Program-made: the position numbers and the translations under genes | NCBI RefSeq assembly: GCF_002743055.1 | Contig: NZ_PDYM01000007.1 | Location: 44,258 to 108,257, forward strand | DNA from: Sporosarcina sp. P13 | GTDB lineage: Bacteria; Bacillota; Bacilli; Bacillales_A; Planococcaceae | Direction: 5' to 3' | DNA: 64,000 bases | Part shown: positions 54,484 to 64,000 of the stretch, piece by piece | Layout: the number at the start of each line of letters is the position of its first letter | Numbering within the stretch: the first letter of the stretch is position 1 | The notes under the pieces: generated by a model | Databases searched by the model: none | What the model was told of the DNA's origin: nothing | Seen by the model: the letters and a program-made list of their open reading frames with translations, nothing else

Positions 54484-55404
54484 ATGCAAAGTTACATCGT
54501 CATGCAAGGACGTACATATAACGAAGAAAAAGAATTAGGTATCCTTTGATCATTGCAACAAGACAGTATAGGCAATGTTCATCATTTCTGGGAACGGATG
54601 AAAGAAGTGTGCGAAGGCGATCGAATCTTTCATTATGTAAGAGGGGAGATTGTCGCAATTAGTGTAGTGAAGTCAGGTTATAGGGAAGAACCGCGACCGG
54701 CTGAGATTCCACTTCTCGGTAGCGAGCATGCGAAAGGCTACTTAGTAGAGGTCGATTATTATGAACTTGAAAAACCACTAACGATTGCAGATTCTTTCAA
54801 TGAAATTCAGCCACTATTACCGATAAAGTATTCACCGTTTCAAGACAATGCCAATGGAAATCAAGGCTATCTCTATCCATGCAATGAAGAACTGACGATT
54901 AAACTCATCGAACTGATTGCGGACTTGAACATCTATGAAATCGATGAAGAGCAATTGGAATTCGTTATGGGAACAGTACAGAAAACGGAACACGATTTCC
55001 TCACCCCACTCCTCGCTGAAACCGAAACAGAAGCGAAAACGAAAGTACGACTAGGACATCAACGATTCCGAAACGAACTCTCACCATTGTGGCACAATCA
55101 ATGCGCATTGTGCGAAATCGATCTACCCGAACTACTGCAAGCTAGTTACGCAAAACCGTGGAAAGACAGCACGACTAATGAACGCAATGATCCAAACAAC
55201 GGCATCCTGCTCTGTCGTAACCACGACGCCCTTTATCATAACGGCTTTATTGCGTTTGACGGACAAGGGAAAATCCATATTTCATCTAGTATTCTTATAG
55301 AGGATTACGAGAAGTATGGACTGCATGGGAAAATGAAAGTGAATCGGACGGAGACGAGTAAGCCTTATTTGAAATGGCATAAGAAGCATGTGTTTAAGGA
55401 GTAG
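54484..55404 (+). pseudogene. HNH endonuclease gene with an early stop and altered active site
   Basis: The frame begins at ATG 54484 (AAGGAG upstream) with QSYIVMQGRTYNEEKELGIL, meets TGA at 54547-54549 and continues intact to 55404 (307 codons). Relatives carry a Trp at the stop position as I recall them, so TGG to TGA is likely. The N-terminal half (WERMKEVCEGDRIFHYVRG) is an EVE-like nucleic-acid reader. The C-terminal HNH part has CALC, DPNNGILLC and HDALYHNG, but the usual ASHIKPW is ASYAKPW, so the first His of HNH is lost. A late TTG restart at 54553 is conceivable. Confidence 0.78.
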
Positions 55405-55531
55405 AGAGTACCTGTGCAAATATTTTTCATAGTATTTTTTTGCGGGGAATAAAACATTCAGAATTATATTTAAGGTGAAGCACTTTATTCTGAATTCAAT
55501 GATGCACGGTTCATTCAGGTTTTACAAATAA

Positions 55532-55576
55532 AAAGCAGCCAAGCTCGGGTTCTCCACCGGTTGCTTGGCTGTTTAT
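55532..55576. terminator. Terminator between HNH gene and sigma-54 activator gene
   Basis: AGCAGCCAAGC pairs with GCTTGGCTG(TT) around a GC-rich loop. The genes converge. Confidence 0.85.
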
Positions 55577-55648
55577 CTATCCTTATTTAATCTATTCCTG
55601 AATTGTGCATCACTTCACACGTAAGGGCCGCGTTTTATTGACTCTTTT

Positions 55649-57664
55649 TTAAAAACCCCTTCTGATTTTAGTATCATTAGTTAATTGATACTTTTTAAGT
55701 TTACGGTATAAAGTGGATCGTGCAATATTTAATTTCCTAGAAACAGCTGAAAGATTATAGTCTGTAATTTCTAGGAGTTCACTTATTTTCTTCCTTTCTA
55801 TGTTCTCCATTACTGATAGGTTATTGGCTTTTTTTTCATCAATCAACGGGGAATATGGAGCATTCAACAAATAATCGGGTAAATTACTTTTCTCAATGGC
55901 AGGAGTATTGCTATATATAACAGCATATTCAAGAACATTTCTTAACTCTCTTACATTACCAGGCCAATTATACGTTGAAAAAAGATCTACTGTCTCATTT
56001 GTCAAATAAAATGATGGGGGTTTGTTATGTTTATGTGCAAATTGTACTAAAAATTCATTACTTAATAACCAAATATCTTCTTTCCGTTCGTGAAGAGGGG
56101 GAATGTCAACGGTTACAAGATTTAATCTGAAAAACAAATCTTCTCGGAAAAGACCTTCGTTTATCATTGTAGGTATATCTTTGTTTGTTGCAGCGATGAT
56201 TCTAACATCTATATCAATTGTTTTTGAAGAACCTAATTTTTCAATTTGTTTTTCTTGAAGGACTCTGAGTAAATGGACTTGTAAGTCTAATGGCATTTCG
56301 CCAATCTCATCCAAAAATAACGTACCACCTTGTGCTTCTTCAAACTTTCCCTTCTTACCTCCTTTAGTCCCTCCAGTAAATGTCCCGCTTTCGTAACCGA
56401 ATAGTTCACTTGCAATCAGATCCTTTTGAACAGTCCCACAATTTAATGCAATAAATGGCTTGTCCTTCCGTGGACTTTCTTGATGAATGTACTTGGCGAG
56501 AACTTCTTTTCCCGTGCCGGTTTCTCCGAGCAATAAAATAGGAACATTTACTTGAGATCCTTTTTGGCATTTTTGTAAAACGCTTTTAAATAGAGTGGAT
56601 TCCCCTATTACTGGCAGAGCACGTGGAGATTCAATTAAAGGTGACGTGCTTGAAGTATTCTTATTTGTATCTTGAAAAGTAATCAGATATCCAACTTCTT
56701 GTCCTTTGAAGTAAATGATTTCAATCTCATTCTCTTTTAACCCATGTACTTCTGTGTCATATAAAGTACATGAAGGGTTTACCAATTTTCTTTCTTGCGG
56801 TCCTGCTTTATTAAATAAATGATTAAAATACGTGTGTTCATTTACATCGGTCATTTTTTCTATGTTGAATATATCCATTAACTTTATATCGCAATTAATA
56901 ACGGTCAAATCCTTACTTAGTACGAGGATCAGATCGTTTTTTCGTTCAAGTTTACTTTGATAGTAGAATTCGACCAAATAGTTGTGACTTTCTTTGTGCA
57001 AATTATAAAGCTGTTGCTCTATTACTTGTGCAAGTGATACAGCAAAAGGAAGTGTGTGGGGTTGTCCATTATGCCAAAGTCCAGTGAAGTCGATTACACC
57101 AATCACTTTCTTTGTATAAGGCTGAAAAATAGGGGCTGAGGAACAAGTCATTGAATGAAATCCTTCGCAAAAATGTTCAGCACCGAAAATTTGAATAGGT
57201 TTTTTAGTTATAAGACTAGTACCTATCGCATTCGTGCCAGCAGCACTTTCGCTCCAATCCATTCCAACAGTAAAGTTCGTGTTTCTTGTTTGTTTAATGA
57301 CATCTGATTCACCTTTTAGATAAATCATTTTCCCTTCTTCATCACTTAACGTAATCATATAGCCCGTTCCGATTAACTTGTGAAAAATATTATCAATAAT
57401 TGGTTTGGCAACTTGATAGAGTGCTGATTCGGATAAGATTTCATCTAGTTCATTTCTATTAATTGCTTCATTTGCTTGCTTTATTTGGGGATTTACTCCG
57501 ATTATTTTGCATCGTTTCCAGGAATCTAAGACATCGTGACGGACCACTGGCTTTAAATCTGAGTTTTTTCCTTTTGATACAAACTTTTCCCAATATAATT
57601 GTGTTTCCTCCATCTTATTAAATAAATCGTGAGTAGAAAAAATTGATAAAAATGGATTTGGCAA
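55649..57664 (-). CDS. Sigma-54-dependent activator (AcoR/AcxR type)
   Basis: A 671-residue bacterial enhancer-binding protein. The N-terminal GAF-like sensor (about residues 70-220, with [16 protein letters not shown] and CSSAPIF as in AcoR) is followed by a PAS-like segment. The AAA+ domain has Walker A GETGTGKE, Walker [13 protein letters not shown] and ESGTFTGG in place of GAFTGA. A Fis-type helix-turn-helix ([19 protein letters not shown]) ends the protein. It is divergent from the acetone carboxylase genes, whose promoter is of the -24/-12 type, so it is very likely their activator, responding to acetone or a related compound (inference). Confidence 0.9.
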   Translation of the reverse strand: MPNPFLSIFSTHDLFNKMEETQLYWEKFVSKGKNSDLKPVVRHDVLDSWKRCKIIGVNPQIKQANEAINRNELDEILSESALYQVAKPIIDNIFHKLIGTGYMITLSDEEGKMIYLKGESDVIKQTRNTNFTVGMDWSESAAGTNAIGTSLITKKPIQIFGAEHFCEGFHSMTCSSAPIFQPYTKKVIGVIDFTGLWHNGQPHTLPFAVSLAQVIEQQLYNLHKESHNYLVEFYYQSKLERKNDLILVLSKDLTVINCDIKLMDIFNIEKMTDVNEHTYFNHLFNKAGPQERKLVNPSCTLYDTEVHGLKENEIEIIYFKGQEVGYLITFQDTNKNTSSTSPLIESPRALPVIGESTLFKSVLQKCQKGSQVNVPILLLGETGTGKEVLAKYIHQESPRKDKPFIALNCGTVQKDLIASELFGYESGTFTGGTKGGKKGKFEEAQGGTLFLDEIGEMPLDLQVHLLRVLQEKQIEKLGSSKTIDIDVRIIAATNKDIPTMINEGLFREDLFFRLNLVTVDIPPLHERKEDIWLLSNEFLVQFAHKHNKPPSFYLTNETVDLFSTYNWPGNVRELRNVLEYAVIYSNTPAIEKSNLPDYLLNAPYSPLIDEKKANNLSVMENIERKKISELLEITDYNLSAVSRKLNIARSTLYRKLKKYQLTNDTKIRRGF

Positions 57665-57912
57665 TCTTTTTCCTCCTTAAATTATTTTAATGGGGATTCT
57701 ATTTTGAGAATAACAGTGGGCAAATGGCAAATAGGAAAGTGTGTTATAGGTAGTTATTTTAGTAGGTAGATCACGATGAAAAAATGAGTCCCTTTATTTT
57801 TTCTCATTAAACCAATAATACCATCTGGTTCCATTATTCACAATAGTTAGAAGATTGGGAGCTGATTTTCTAATTCGTTTTCAACTATAGATAGGGGAAA
57901 TAGTTTTAAGGC

Positions 57913-57968
57913 GTAGCTAGACCCATATCGCTACACCCGTATGGCTACATGTGTATCAATTCGATACA
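57913..57968. promoter_or_regulatory. Probable upstream activator sites for the sigma-54 activator
   Basis: A perfect dyad TGTATC-N5-GATACA occupies 57952-57968, and GTAGC-N12-GCTAC occupies 57913-57934, with a third GCTAC at 57944. They lie about 80-130 bases upstream of the -24 element, the usual distance for enhancer-binding proteins. Confidence 0.55.
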
Positions 57969-58041
57969 ACTATAATACAAAAATATGAAATACTCAGTAC
58001 ACTTTGTCGCGTTTAAGGGATTTTAATAGATTTTGGATAGT

Positions 58042-58057
58042 TGGCACGAGTCTTGCA
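58042..58057 (+). promoter_or_regulatory. Sigma-54 (-24/-12) promoter of the acetone carboxylase operon
   Basis: TGGCAC-N5-TTGCA, with GG and GC exactly ten bases apart, matches the sigma-54 consensus fully. It lies about 100 bases before the acxA ATG. Confidence 0.93.
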
Positions 58058-58160
58058 ACTATAGTTTGTAAGTTACTCAAGAAGGGTCAACAAGTGTAAG
58101 AAATACGTTCTCTTGAATAACCAGAGTAAATAGTAATTAAAACGAAGGGGGAGACATTAA

Positions 58161-60293
58161 ATGGCAAAATCGCAAATTCTAGCAATCGATGCCGGTGGTA
58201 CAATGACAGACACATTCATTATTGATGAAAAAGGGGAATTCGTTGTTGGTAAAGCTCAAACGACTCCAAAAGATGAATCTATTGGACTTATGGAATCTGC
58301 AAAAGACGCTTTAACTTATTGGGATACGACAGTGGAAAAGGAGTTTCCTAGTTTGCTTGCAGGTGTTTATTCTGGAACAGCTATGCTTAATCGATTAGTT
58401 TCACGGGTCGGTCAACGGGTTGGTTTAGTTCTTAATAAGGGAATGGAAGATAATCATCGAATGGGGCGTGCGGTTCAATCCCATCTTGGCTATTCTTATG
58501 CTGACCGAATTCACATCAATACGCATCACTTTGATCCGCCACTGGTTCCTAGGAATTTAACTGTAGGTATAACTGAAAGAGTAGATATGCATGGGAATAT
58601 GATCATTCCTATTTATGAGGATGAAATTAGACCAGCAATCCAACAGTTATTGGATCGGGATGTGGAAGCGATTGTTATTAGTTTCCTTCATTCATTTAAA
58701 TACCCAGATCATGAACGGAAGGTTCGCGATATTGCGATTGAGATGGTCAAAGAAGCAAAGAAAGATATTAAAGTTTTTGCTTCTGTTGATTATTATCCGG
58801 TACGAAAAGAATCGCATCGGACAAACACAACAATCGTAGAAGCGTATGCGGCTGAACCATCGCGTATATCTCTAGAACAAATAGGCACGAAGTTGAAAGA
58901 AGTTGGTTCTGATTTTGACTTGCGTATTATGGCTAGTCATGGTGGGACAATCAGTATACAAGCCAATGAATTGGCGAGAACGTGCGTATCTGGACCAATC
59001 GGCGGAATGGTTGGTGCCAAATATTTAGCAGAAAGTTTAGGTCTTCCTAACGTAGCATGCTCTGATATTGGCGGAACAAGCTTTGATGTTGGGCTTATTA
59101 CCCAGGGTGAATTGGCTATTGATTCTAGTCCAGACATGGCTCGACTCGTACTTTCTTTACCGCTTGTTTCTATGGATACAACTGGTGCGGGAACAGGAAG
59201 TTACGTACGCGTGGACCCTAACTATGGAAATCTAACGTTAGGACCGGATAGTGCCGGAGCTCTTGTTGGTGTTTGTAATCCAGAAGGGGGAATTGAAACT
59301 GTCACGGTTTCTGACTGTCACGTTGTATTAGGTTTGATTAATCCTAATAACTTTATCGGCGGGAAAATAATCCTTTCACCAGAAAAAGCTTATGAAGCTG
59401 TAAAAACTCAAATTGCTGACCCGCTTGGGTTGAGTGTGGAGGATGCAGCGCTAGGTGTTACTGAACTACTGGAAGCACAATTGGGCAACTATCTGGAGTC
59501 AATGATACTTGGAAAAGGATATTCACCAGCTCAATATGTTTGCTTCTCTTATGGCGGAGGGGGCCCGTTACACACAGCGGGTTATACGAAAGGCCTTGGC
59601 TTTGAAGATGTTCTCGTACCTGCTTGGGCGGCTGGATTTTCAGCATTTGGATGTGGAGCAGCTGACTTTGAATATCGTTATGATAAAACGTTAGACCTTA
59701 ACGTAGCTGAGAAAGAGGATTCTAGCGTCATTCTTAATACAGGAAAGGTATTACAATCTGCGTGGGATGAATTGAAAGAGAAAGTAGCAGAGGAATTCGA
59801 CAAAAATGATCATGCTGAAGACACGGTTAAATTCCGCCTGTTTTATCGTATGCAGTATCAAGGGCAACTAAACGATTTGGAAATTGAGGCTCCGTTTGAA
59901 AGATTTAATGGGGTTGAAGATTGGGATGTTCTAGTTAAAACATTTGAAGAGACATATTCGCGCGTCTATGCCAAATCTGCATTATCACCTGAATTAGGCT
60001 ACAGTATCACTGGTGCAATTGTTCGTGGAATTGTTCAGGTAGCGAAACCTAAAATACCAACAGAGCCTTTGTCTGGTAAGACTCCGCCGGCGGACGCATT
60101 TTTAGGTAAACGTAAAGTGTATTGGACTGACGGCTGGATTGATGCAAATATTTATGAAATGGAAAAAATGAAAGCAGGTAACGTTGTCGGTGCATTCTCT
60201 ATTTTAGAGTCAACTGCAACAACTTTAGTGGTACCTACTGGATTTGAGGCACATCTCGATGAGAATCGTATCTTCCATCTTAAAGAACTTTAA
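58161..60293 (+). CDS. acxA: Acetone carboxylase beta subunit (HyuA-like)
   Basis: A 710-residue protein of the hydantoinase A/acetone carboxylase family, the expected length for AcxA. The N-terminal phosphate-binding DAGGTMTDTF and a second nucleotide loop SDIGGTSFDVG are of the ASKHA fold. In acetone carboxylase this subunit helps activate bicarbonate and acetone with ATP. GGGGGAG precedes ATG 58161. It is first of three genes in the AcxA-AcxB-AcxC order, which separates the system from hydantoinases, which lack the small gamma subunit. Confidence 0.92.
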   Translation: MAKSQILAIDAGGTMTDTFIIDEKGEFVVGKAQTTPKDESIGLMESAKDALTYWDTTVEKEFPSLLAGVYSGTAMLNRLVSRVGQRVGLVLNKGMEDNHRMGRAVQSHLGYSYADRIHINTHHFDPPLVPRNLTVGITERVDMHGNMIIPIYEDEIRPAIQQLLDRDVEAIVISFLHSFKYPDHERKVRDIAIEMVKEAKKDIKVFASVDYYPVRKESHRTNTTIVEAYAAEPSRISLEQIGTKLKEVGSDFDLRIMASHGGTISIQANELARTCVSGPIGGMVGAKYLAESLGLPNVACSDIGGTSFDVGLITQGELAIDSSPDMARLVLSLPLVSMDTTGAGTGSYVRVDPNYGNLTLGPDSAGALVGVCNPEGGIETVTVSDCHVVLGLINPNNFIGGKIILSPEKAYEAVKTQIADPLGLSVEDAALGVTELLEAQLGNYLESMILGKGYSPAQYVCFSYGGGGPLHTAGYTKGLGFEDVLVPAWAAGFSAFGCGAADFEYRYDKTLDLNVAEKEDSSVILNTGKVLQSAWDELKEKVAEEFDKNDHAEDTVKFRLFYRMQYQGQLNDLEIEAPFERFNGVEDWDVLVKTFEETYSRVYAKSALSPELGYSITGAIVRGIVQVAKPKIPTEPLSGKTPPADAFLGKRKVYWTDGWIDANIYEMEKMKAGNVVGAFSILESTATTLVVPTGFEAHLDENRIFHLKEL

Positions 60294-60332
60294 TTCAATT
60301 TAAATTTATAAAATAATAGGGAGGTAATGATA

Positions 60333-62642
60333 TTGACGACAAAACAAGAAGAATTAACAACGCATATACAAGAGGGTGTATTTCAACAGTCTAGAGGTCC
60401 AATCGGTTGGGACGGAAAAACGCTGAAACAAATGAGGAAAGAGACAGACGAAATTAGTAAGGAAACCGGTCATTATGCTGGTTTAAGAACTCTACCGTTC
60501 AAAGAATCTGACCCGATTCGTTTTGAAAAAATATTTTCAAAACTCCGTGGTGGAGTAGTCCATGCTAGGGAAACAGCAAAAAAAGTTGCAGCTTCTCCAA
60601 TTGTAGAACAAGAAGGAGAATTGTGCTTTAGTTTATACACGCCGGATGCGGATTCTATTGTTACCTCGACTGGAATTATTATTCACGTAGGAACGATGGG
60701 CGCAGCTATTAAATATATGATTGAAAATGATTATGAAGTGAACCCGGGTATTGCGGATAAAGATATTTTCTGTAATAACGATAATCATGTTGGTAACGTA
60801 CACACATGTGATGTTCATACGCTCGTTCCGATTTTTTGGGAAGGTGAACTATTAGGCTGGGTTGGAGGCGTAACCCACGTTATTGATACGGGTGCAAGTT
60901 CACCGGGTAGTATGTCGGTCGGTCCTGTGAATCGATATGAGGATGGGTACCAAGTAACTTGTCGGAAAATTGGACAAAACGATGTCCTTTCAAAAGACTG
61001 GCTACTTGAAAGTACGCGTTCAGTACGGGCAGTGAAATATTGGACGCTAGATGAAAAAACACGGGTCGCTGGTTGTCATATGATACGTGACTTGGTATTA
61101 GATGTAATTAAAGAAGAGGGTCCTGACGTTTATAAAAGTTTCATACGTGAAATTATCGAAGACGGTCGCCGTGGCTTCGTGAACCAAGTAAAAACGATGC
61201 TAGTCCCTGGAGAATATCGTGGTGTATCTTTTGTAGACGTACCATTTAAGGATCTTCCAGTTCATGATTACGCAAAAGTAAATTCAATCATGCACTCACC
61301 TTCAAAAATTAAGGTTCATAAAGATGCCAAGTTAGAAATTGATTTTGAGGGGACAAATCGTTGGGGCTGGCATAGTTTTAATGCGACACCAGTTTCAATC
61401 ACTTCTGGTATTTGGGTAATGCTTTCACAAACGCTCGCGCCAAATGATCGGATTAATGACGGCGCTTATTATGCAAGTGAATTTGGTATTCCACTAGGTT
61501 CATGGTTGAATCCAGACGATCTTCGTTCTGCGCATGCGAACACGTGGCATTCACTCGTTGCAGCATGGTCCCCTTTATGGAGAGGATTAAGCCGTTCGTA
61601 CTTTGCCAGAGGATATTTGGAAGAAGTGAATGCTGGTAACGCGCATACAACTAACTGGTTACAAGGCGGCGGAATTGGCCCAGACGGCGAACTCCATGCG
61701 ATTAATAGTTTTGAATGTGCGGCTTCCGGTGTTGGAGCTAGCGCCGTAAAAGATGGAATTAGCCACTCGGCAGCACTTTGGAATCCAGAAGGCGATATGG
61801 GTGACATGGAAATTTGGGAAATGCTTGAACCGCTAGTCTATCTAGGTAGACAAATTTTACCTGGATCAGGCGGAGCTGGTAAGTATCGTGGTGGAAGCGG
61901 TTGGCAATCACTTCGATTAGGCTGGGGGACGAATGACTGGACGATGTTTGTGGCGGGTAGCGGACATATGGCCACAGACTGTGGTTTAATGGGAGGTTAT
62001 CCTGGAGCAGCAGGATATCGTTACTCTGCACTTGATACAGATTTAAAAGAAAGATTTGCTAAGCAACTTCCTTTCCCTCAAGGAGCAGATGTTGATCCAG
62101 ACAATGCAGAATGGGATACAGTAATAGAAGCTAAAACGATACATCGCGATAGACAGACGGTATCAACAGAAGAAATGTTTAAGGATTATGATGTAATCAT
62201 GAACTATCTACGTGGAGGTCCAGGATTTGGAGACGCTCTCGAGCGTGATCCGAAAAATGTAGCGGAAGATATAAATGCTGGATATGTATTGCCACGTTAC
62301 GCAGAAAAAGTATATGGTGTTGCAGTCAAAGAAGGAAAGTACGGAGAGTATACTGCTGATGAAGCTAAAACAATTAAACTTCGTGCGCAAATACGCAAGG
62401 ACCGAGCAAAACGTAGTATTCCTGCGAAAGAATGGATGAAACAAGAAAAAGAAAGAATCTTGAATAAAGAAGCATCGCCGCAAGTACAACATATGTATGC
62501 AGGTAGCTTTGCTTTAAGTGAACAATTTACAGACGAGTTCAAAGGATTCTGGGACTTGCCTAAAGAGTGGATGGTCTATGAAGAAGACTTGAATGTACCA
62601 ACTTACGGCGCGCATATTAATAGGTTTAAAGATAATAAATAA
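60333..62642 (+). CDS. acxB: Acetone carboxylase alpha subunit (HyuB-like)
   Basis: A subunit of about 769 residues of the hydantoinase B family, the size of AcxB. Mn-site-like stretches are NNDNHVGNVHTCDVHT near residue 150 and TNWLQGGGIGPDGE further on. The C-terminal part is rich in glycine loops (GSGGAGKYRGGSGWQ). It forms the catalytic core for ATP-dependent carboxylation of acetone to acetoacetate. The start is probably TTG 60333, since GGGAGG lies 8 bases before it; ATG 60327 is too close to the site. Confidence 0.92.
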   Translation: MTTKQEELTTHIQEGVFQQSRGPIGWDGKTLKQMRKETDEISKETGHYAGLRTLPFKESDPIRFEKIFSKLRGGVVHARETAKKVAASPIVEQEGELCFSLYTPDADSIVTSTGIIIHVGTMGAAIKYMIENDYEVNPGIADKDIFCNNDNHVGNVHTCDVHTLVPIFWEGELLGWVGGVTHVIDTGASSPGSMSVGPVNRYEDGYQVTCRKIGQNDVLSKDWLLESTRSVRAVKYWTLDEKTRVAGCHMIRDLVLDVIKEEGPDVYKSFIREIIEDGRRGFVNQVKTMLVPGEYRGVSFVDVPFKDLPVHDYAKVNSIMHSPSKIKVHKDAKLEIDFEGTNRWGWHSFNATPVSITSGIWVMLSQTLAPNDRINDGAYYASEFGIPLGSWLNPDDLRSAHANTWHSLVAAWSPLWRGLSRSYFARGYLEEVNAGNAHTTNWLQGGGIGPDGELHAINSFECAASGVGASAVKDGISHSAALWNPEGDMGDMEIWEMLEPLVYLGRQILPGSGGAGKYRGGSGWQSLRLGWGTNDWTMFVAGSGHMATDCGLMGGYPGAAGYRYSALDTDLKERFAKQLPFPQGADVDPDNAEWDTVIEAKTIHRDRQTVSTEEMFKDYDVIMNYLRGGPGFGDALERDPKNVAEDINAGYVLPRYAEKVYGVAVKEGKYGEYTADEAKTIKLRAQIRKDRAKRSIPAKEWMKQEKERILNKEASPQVQHMYAGSFALSEQFTDEFKGFWDLPKEWMVYEEDLNVPTYGAHINRFKDNK

Positions 62643-62662
62643 AAAAAGAGGGGGTATGGACA

Positions 62663-63166
62663 ATGGCAAAATACAATAAGAAAAAAATTGGTGAATTAAT
62701 TGATGGCACATTAGAGTTTTATGAGCTGAAGGACATGATGTCAAGCCATAAAGATCCTGAGCGTTTTGGGACGTATATGAGCGTTTTACAGGAGCGTGTT
62801 ACGTGGGATGATCCAATTATACTTCCTGCTGGGTTACACTTATATATCGTGCAAAAGGCAAGCGGGGATCGTATTGTAAAGTGTGATTGTGGACATGAAT
62901 TCTGTGACTACAAAGATAATTGGAAGTTACACGCGAATATATATGTTCGTGATACAGAAGAAAAAATGAATGAGATTTATCCTAAGTTAATGGCGCCGGA
63001 CACGGATTGGCAAGTAATTCGAGAATATTACTGTCCGGGGTGCGACACTCAGTTAGAGGTAGAAGCCGTCACGCCATGGTACCCAATCATTAAAGACTTT
63101 GAACCCGATATAGATACATTTTACAACGAATGGTTAAAAATCCCTCTGCCTACAGTGAAAGCATAA
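62663..63166 (+). CDS. acxC: Acetone carboxylase gamma subunit
   Basis: A 167-residue protein with the standard AcxC length and markers: CDCGHEFCDYKDNWKLHA and YYCPGCDTQLEVE, two Cys pairs able to bind zinc, and a C-terminal DIDTFYNEWL. This small subunit is needed for the (alpha beta gamma)2 complex. Its presence makes the acetone carboxylase call firm. GGGGG lies before ATG 62663. A terminator follows. No acetoacetate CoA-transferase gene is in the window. Confidence 0.93.
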   Translation: MAKYNKKKIGELIDGTLEFYELKDMMSSHKDPERFGTYMSVLQERVTWDDPIILPAGLHLYIVQKASGDRIVKCDCGHEFCDYKDNWKLHANIYVRDTEEKMNEIYPKLMAPDTDWQVIREYYCPGCDTQLEVEAVTPWYPIIKDFEPDIDTFYNEWLKIPLPTVKA

Positions 63167-63172
63167 AAGAAA

Positions 63173-63208
63173 GGCGACGGTTCTTTGGAATCGTCGCTAT
63201 TTTTTTCT
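63173..63208 (+). terminator. Terminator of the acetone carboxylase operon
   Basis: GGCGACG pairs with CGTCGC(T) around a 12-base loop, followed by a run of T. Confidence 0.88.
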
Positions 63209-63252
63209 AAACGTTTGAAAATAACTCGATGGAAAATTGAAGGAGGAAAACA

Positions 63253-63618
63253 ATGAATACAATGATTATAGAGGATACAATTAGAGAACGTGCCACTGAA
63301 CTGGAAAAGGAAATCCGGTTAAGTAAGGAGTATATTCAGCTCAAAGAAGCTTATCAACATATAAATGAAGATGAAATGACAAAAAAACTTTTCGATAACT
63401 TTAGAAAATTGCAAGAGAGCTTACAAAAAAAGCAAATGGCTAACGAGAGACCTACAGAAGAGGAAATAACGAAATTACAAAACCTGGCAAAGCGCATACA
63501 AGAAAATGAGAGAATCAGTAAGTTGTTGGAAGCGGAACAACGCCTAGGTTTCGTAATCGATGAGATCAATAAGATTTTTATGAAACCAATGGGAGAGCTA
63601 TATGGTGATATGAAGTAA
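63253..63618 (+). CDS. YlbF/YheA (YmcA) family protein
   Basis: A 121-residue, almost wholly helical protein, rich in Lys, Glu and Gln, typical of the YlbF/YmcA/YheA family. The pattern LEKEIRLSKEYIQLKEAYQ, LFDNFRKLQESLQKKQM and a C-terminal IDEINKIFMKPMGELYG is characteristic. YlbF and YmcA form a complex with YaaT that affects RNase Y action, competence and sporulation; this is a paralogue of unproven role. GGAGGAAAAC precedes ATG 63253. A terminator separates it from the acetone operon. Confidence 0.85.
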   Translation: MNTMIIEDTIRERATELEKEIRLSKEYIQLKEAYQHINEDEMTKKLFDNFRKLQESLQKKQMANERPTEEEITKLQNLAKRIQENERISKLLEAEQRLGFVIDEINKIFMKPMGELYGDMK

Positions 63619-63832
63619 AGTAGTACCCACTTGTGGTACATAGTAGTTAATTTTATGGAATTATACTACAATCTTATTTAGGTTGTTGAATAATATGGTA
63701 TTGGCATGTTCTTTGATGAAAAAAGTTTACGGATTTTGCCTAAGTTAATCGCCTAGATCTCAGCGTTGGTACATTGAGCATTTCTTTATATGGATTAAGC
63801 AACACTAAATTGCAATATTAATTTAACCGCAA

Positions 63833-63868
63833 ACTCTCAAGCCGATTCATTGGTTTGAGAGTTTTTTG
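63833..63868 (+). terminator. Terminator after the YlbF-like gene region
   Basis: CTCTCAA.CC pairs with GG.TTGAGAG and is followed by six T. Between 63619 and 63832 I see only a small GTACCCACTTGTGGTAC hairpin near 63625. Confidence 0.85.
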
Positions 63869-63988
63869 GTTCTATAATATTTGTTGGGGTATGCGTACAA
63901 TTTGCATAAAAAAATACACGTGATCACCGATTTCTTTTATACTTGAATTGTCTAGAAACAAGTAAAAGTGAAAGGTGATACGTGCATA

Positions 63989-64000
63989 TGAATTTTAACA
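63989..64000 (+). CDS. Start of a gene cut by the window end
   Basis: ATG 63989 (MNFN) is preceded by AAAGGTGATA at a suitable distance, and a terminator lies upstream. Only four codons are visible, so nothing can be said about the product. Confidence 0.35.

Noticed and set aside
58161..62642. Hydantoinase / 5-oxoprolinase (hyuA-hyuB)
   Set aside because: Subunit lengths, the presence of a 167-residue AcxC-type gamma subunit and the AcoR-type activator with a sigma-54 promoter fit acetone carboxylase better.

Overview
The window looks like chromosome of a low-to-moderate GC, spore-forming Bacillales bacterium, most likely a Planococcaceae-type organism such as Sporosarcina (inference). Clues are a CwlJ-type spore hydrolase, YqhV and YlbF/YheA-type proteins, SLH-domain surface proteins, strong AGGAGG-like ribosome binding sites, frequent TTG starts, and Bacillales riboswitches (preQ1-I and yybP-ykoY). 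No rRNA, tRNA, CRISPR array, intact transposase or replication origin was seen.

Layout. 1-2.5 kb: the end of a histidinol-dehydrogenase-family gene, a GntP-type permease and an acetyltransferase. 2.5-3.7 kb: a manganese (yybP-ykoY) riboswitch with two terminators ahead of a small kinase-like gene. 3.8-9.5 kb: rluF, a DUF1646 transporter, an orphan holin-like gene, about 1.1 kb of decayed genes, an aldo/keto reductase, a CwlJ-like hydrolase and a beheaded YhgE-like gene. 9.5-12 kb: an SLH protein and a D,D-carboxypeptidase. 12.3-27 kb: a catabolic island with a carbamoyl amino acid hydrolase, two sodium/solute symporters each with a small partner, a YtcJ-type amidohydrolase, two CoA-acylating semialdehyde dehydrogenases, an omega-aminotransferase, alanine dehydrogenase and a PucR regulator. 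Together these could turn N-carbamoyl-beta-amino acids into acyl-CoA, with amino groups released through alanine. 27-30 kb: an M23 peptidase and the preQ1-controlled queCDE operon. 30.8-35.9 kb: a Fur-box-controlled siderophore ABC uptake operon ending in a ferredoxin/flavodoxin-reductase-like flavoprotein. 36-45 kb: an orphan TctC-type binding protein, an M20 amidohydrolase/DUF3100 operon, a lipoprotein alpha-carbonic anhydrase and a carotenoid-cleavage-type oxygenase. The promoter and first codons of that oxygenase gene are duplicated as a relic at 36.1-36.5 kb. 46.4-49 kb: a dimethylformamidase gene pair. 49-54 kb: a second SLH protein, YqhV, a DUF5050-like protein and a membrane chemoreceptor. 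54.3-55.4 kb: a phased 21-bp repeat array followed by a broken HNH nuclease gene. 55.6-63.2 kb: a sigma-54 activator divergent from an acetone carboxylase operon with a clear -24/-12 promoter.

The most notable points are three accessory catabolic modules (beta-amino acid/ureide, dimethylformamide, acetone), an M20/DUF3100/4-TM operon that may be an undescribed uptake-and-hydrolysis system, the Mn riboswitch in front of a kinase rather than a metal exporter, the 21-bp array, and a family of dispersed GGTACC-type palindromes. The intergenic regions are rich in gene relics, which indicates active genome decay.
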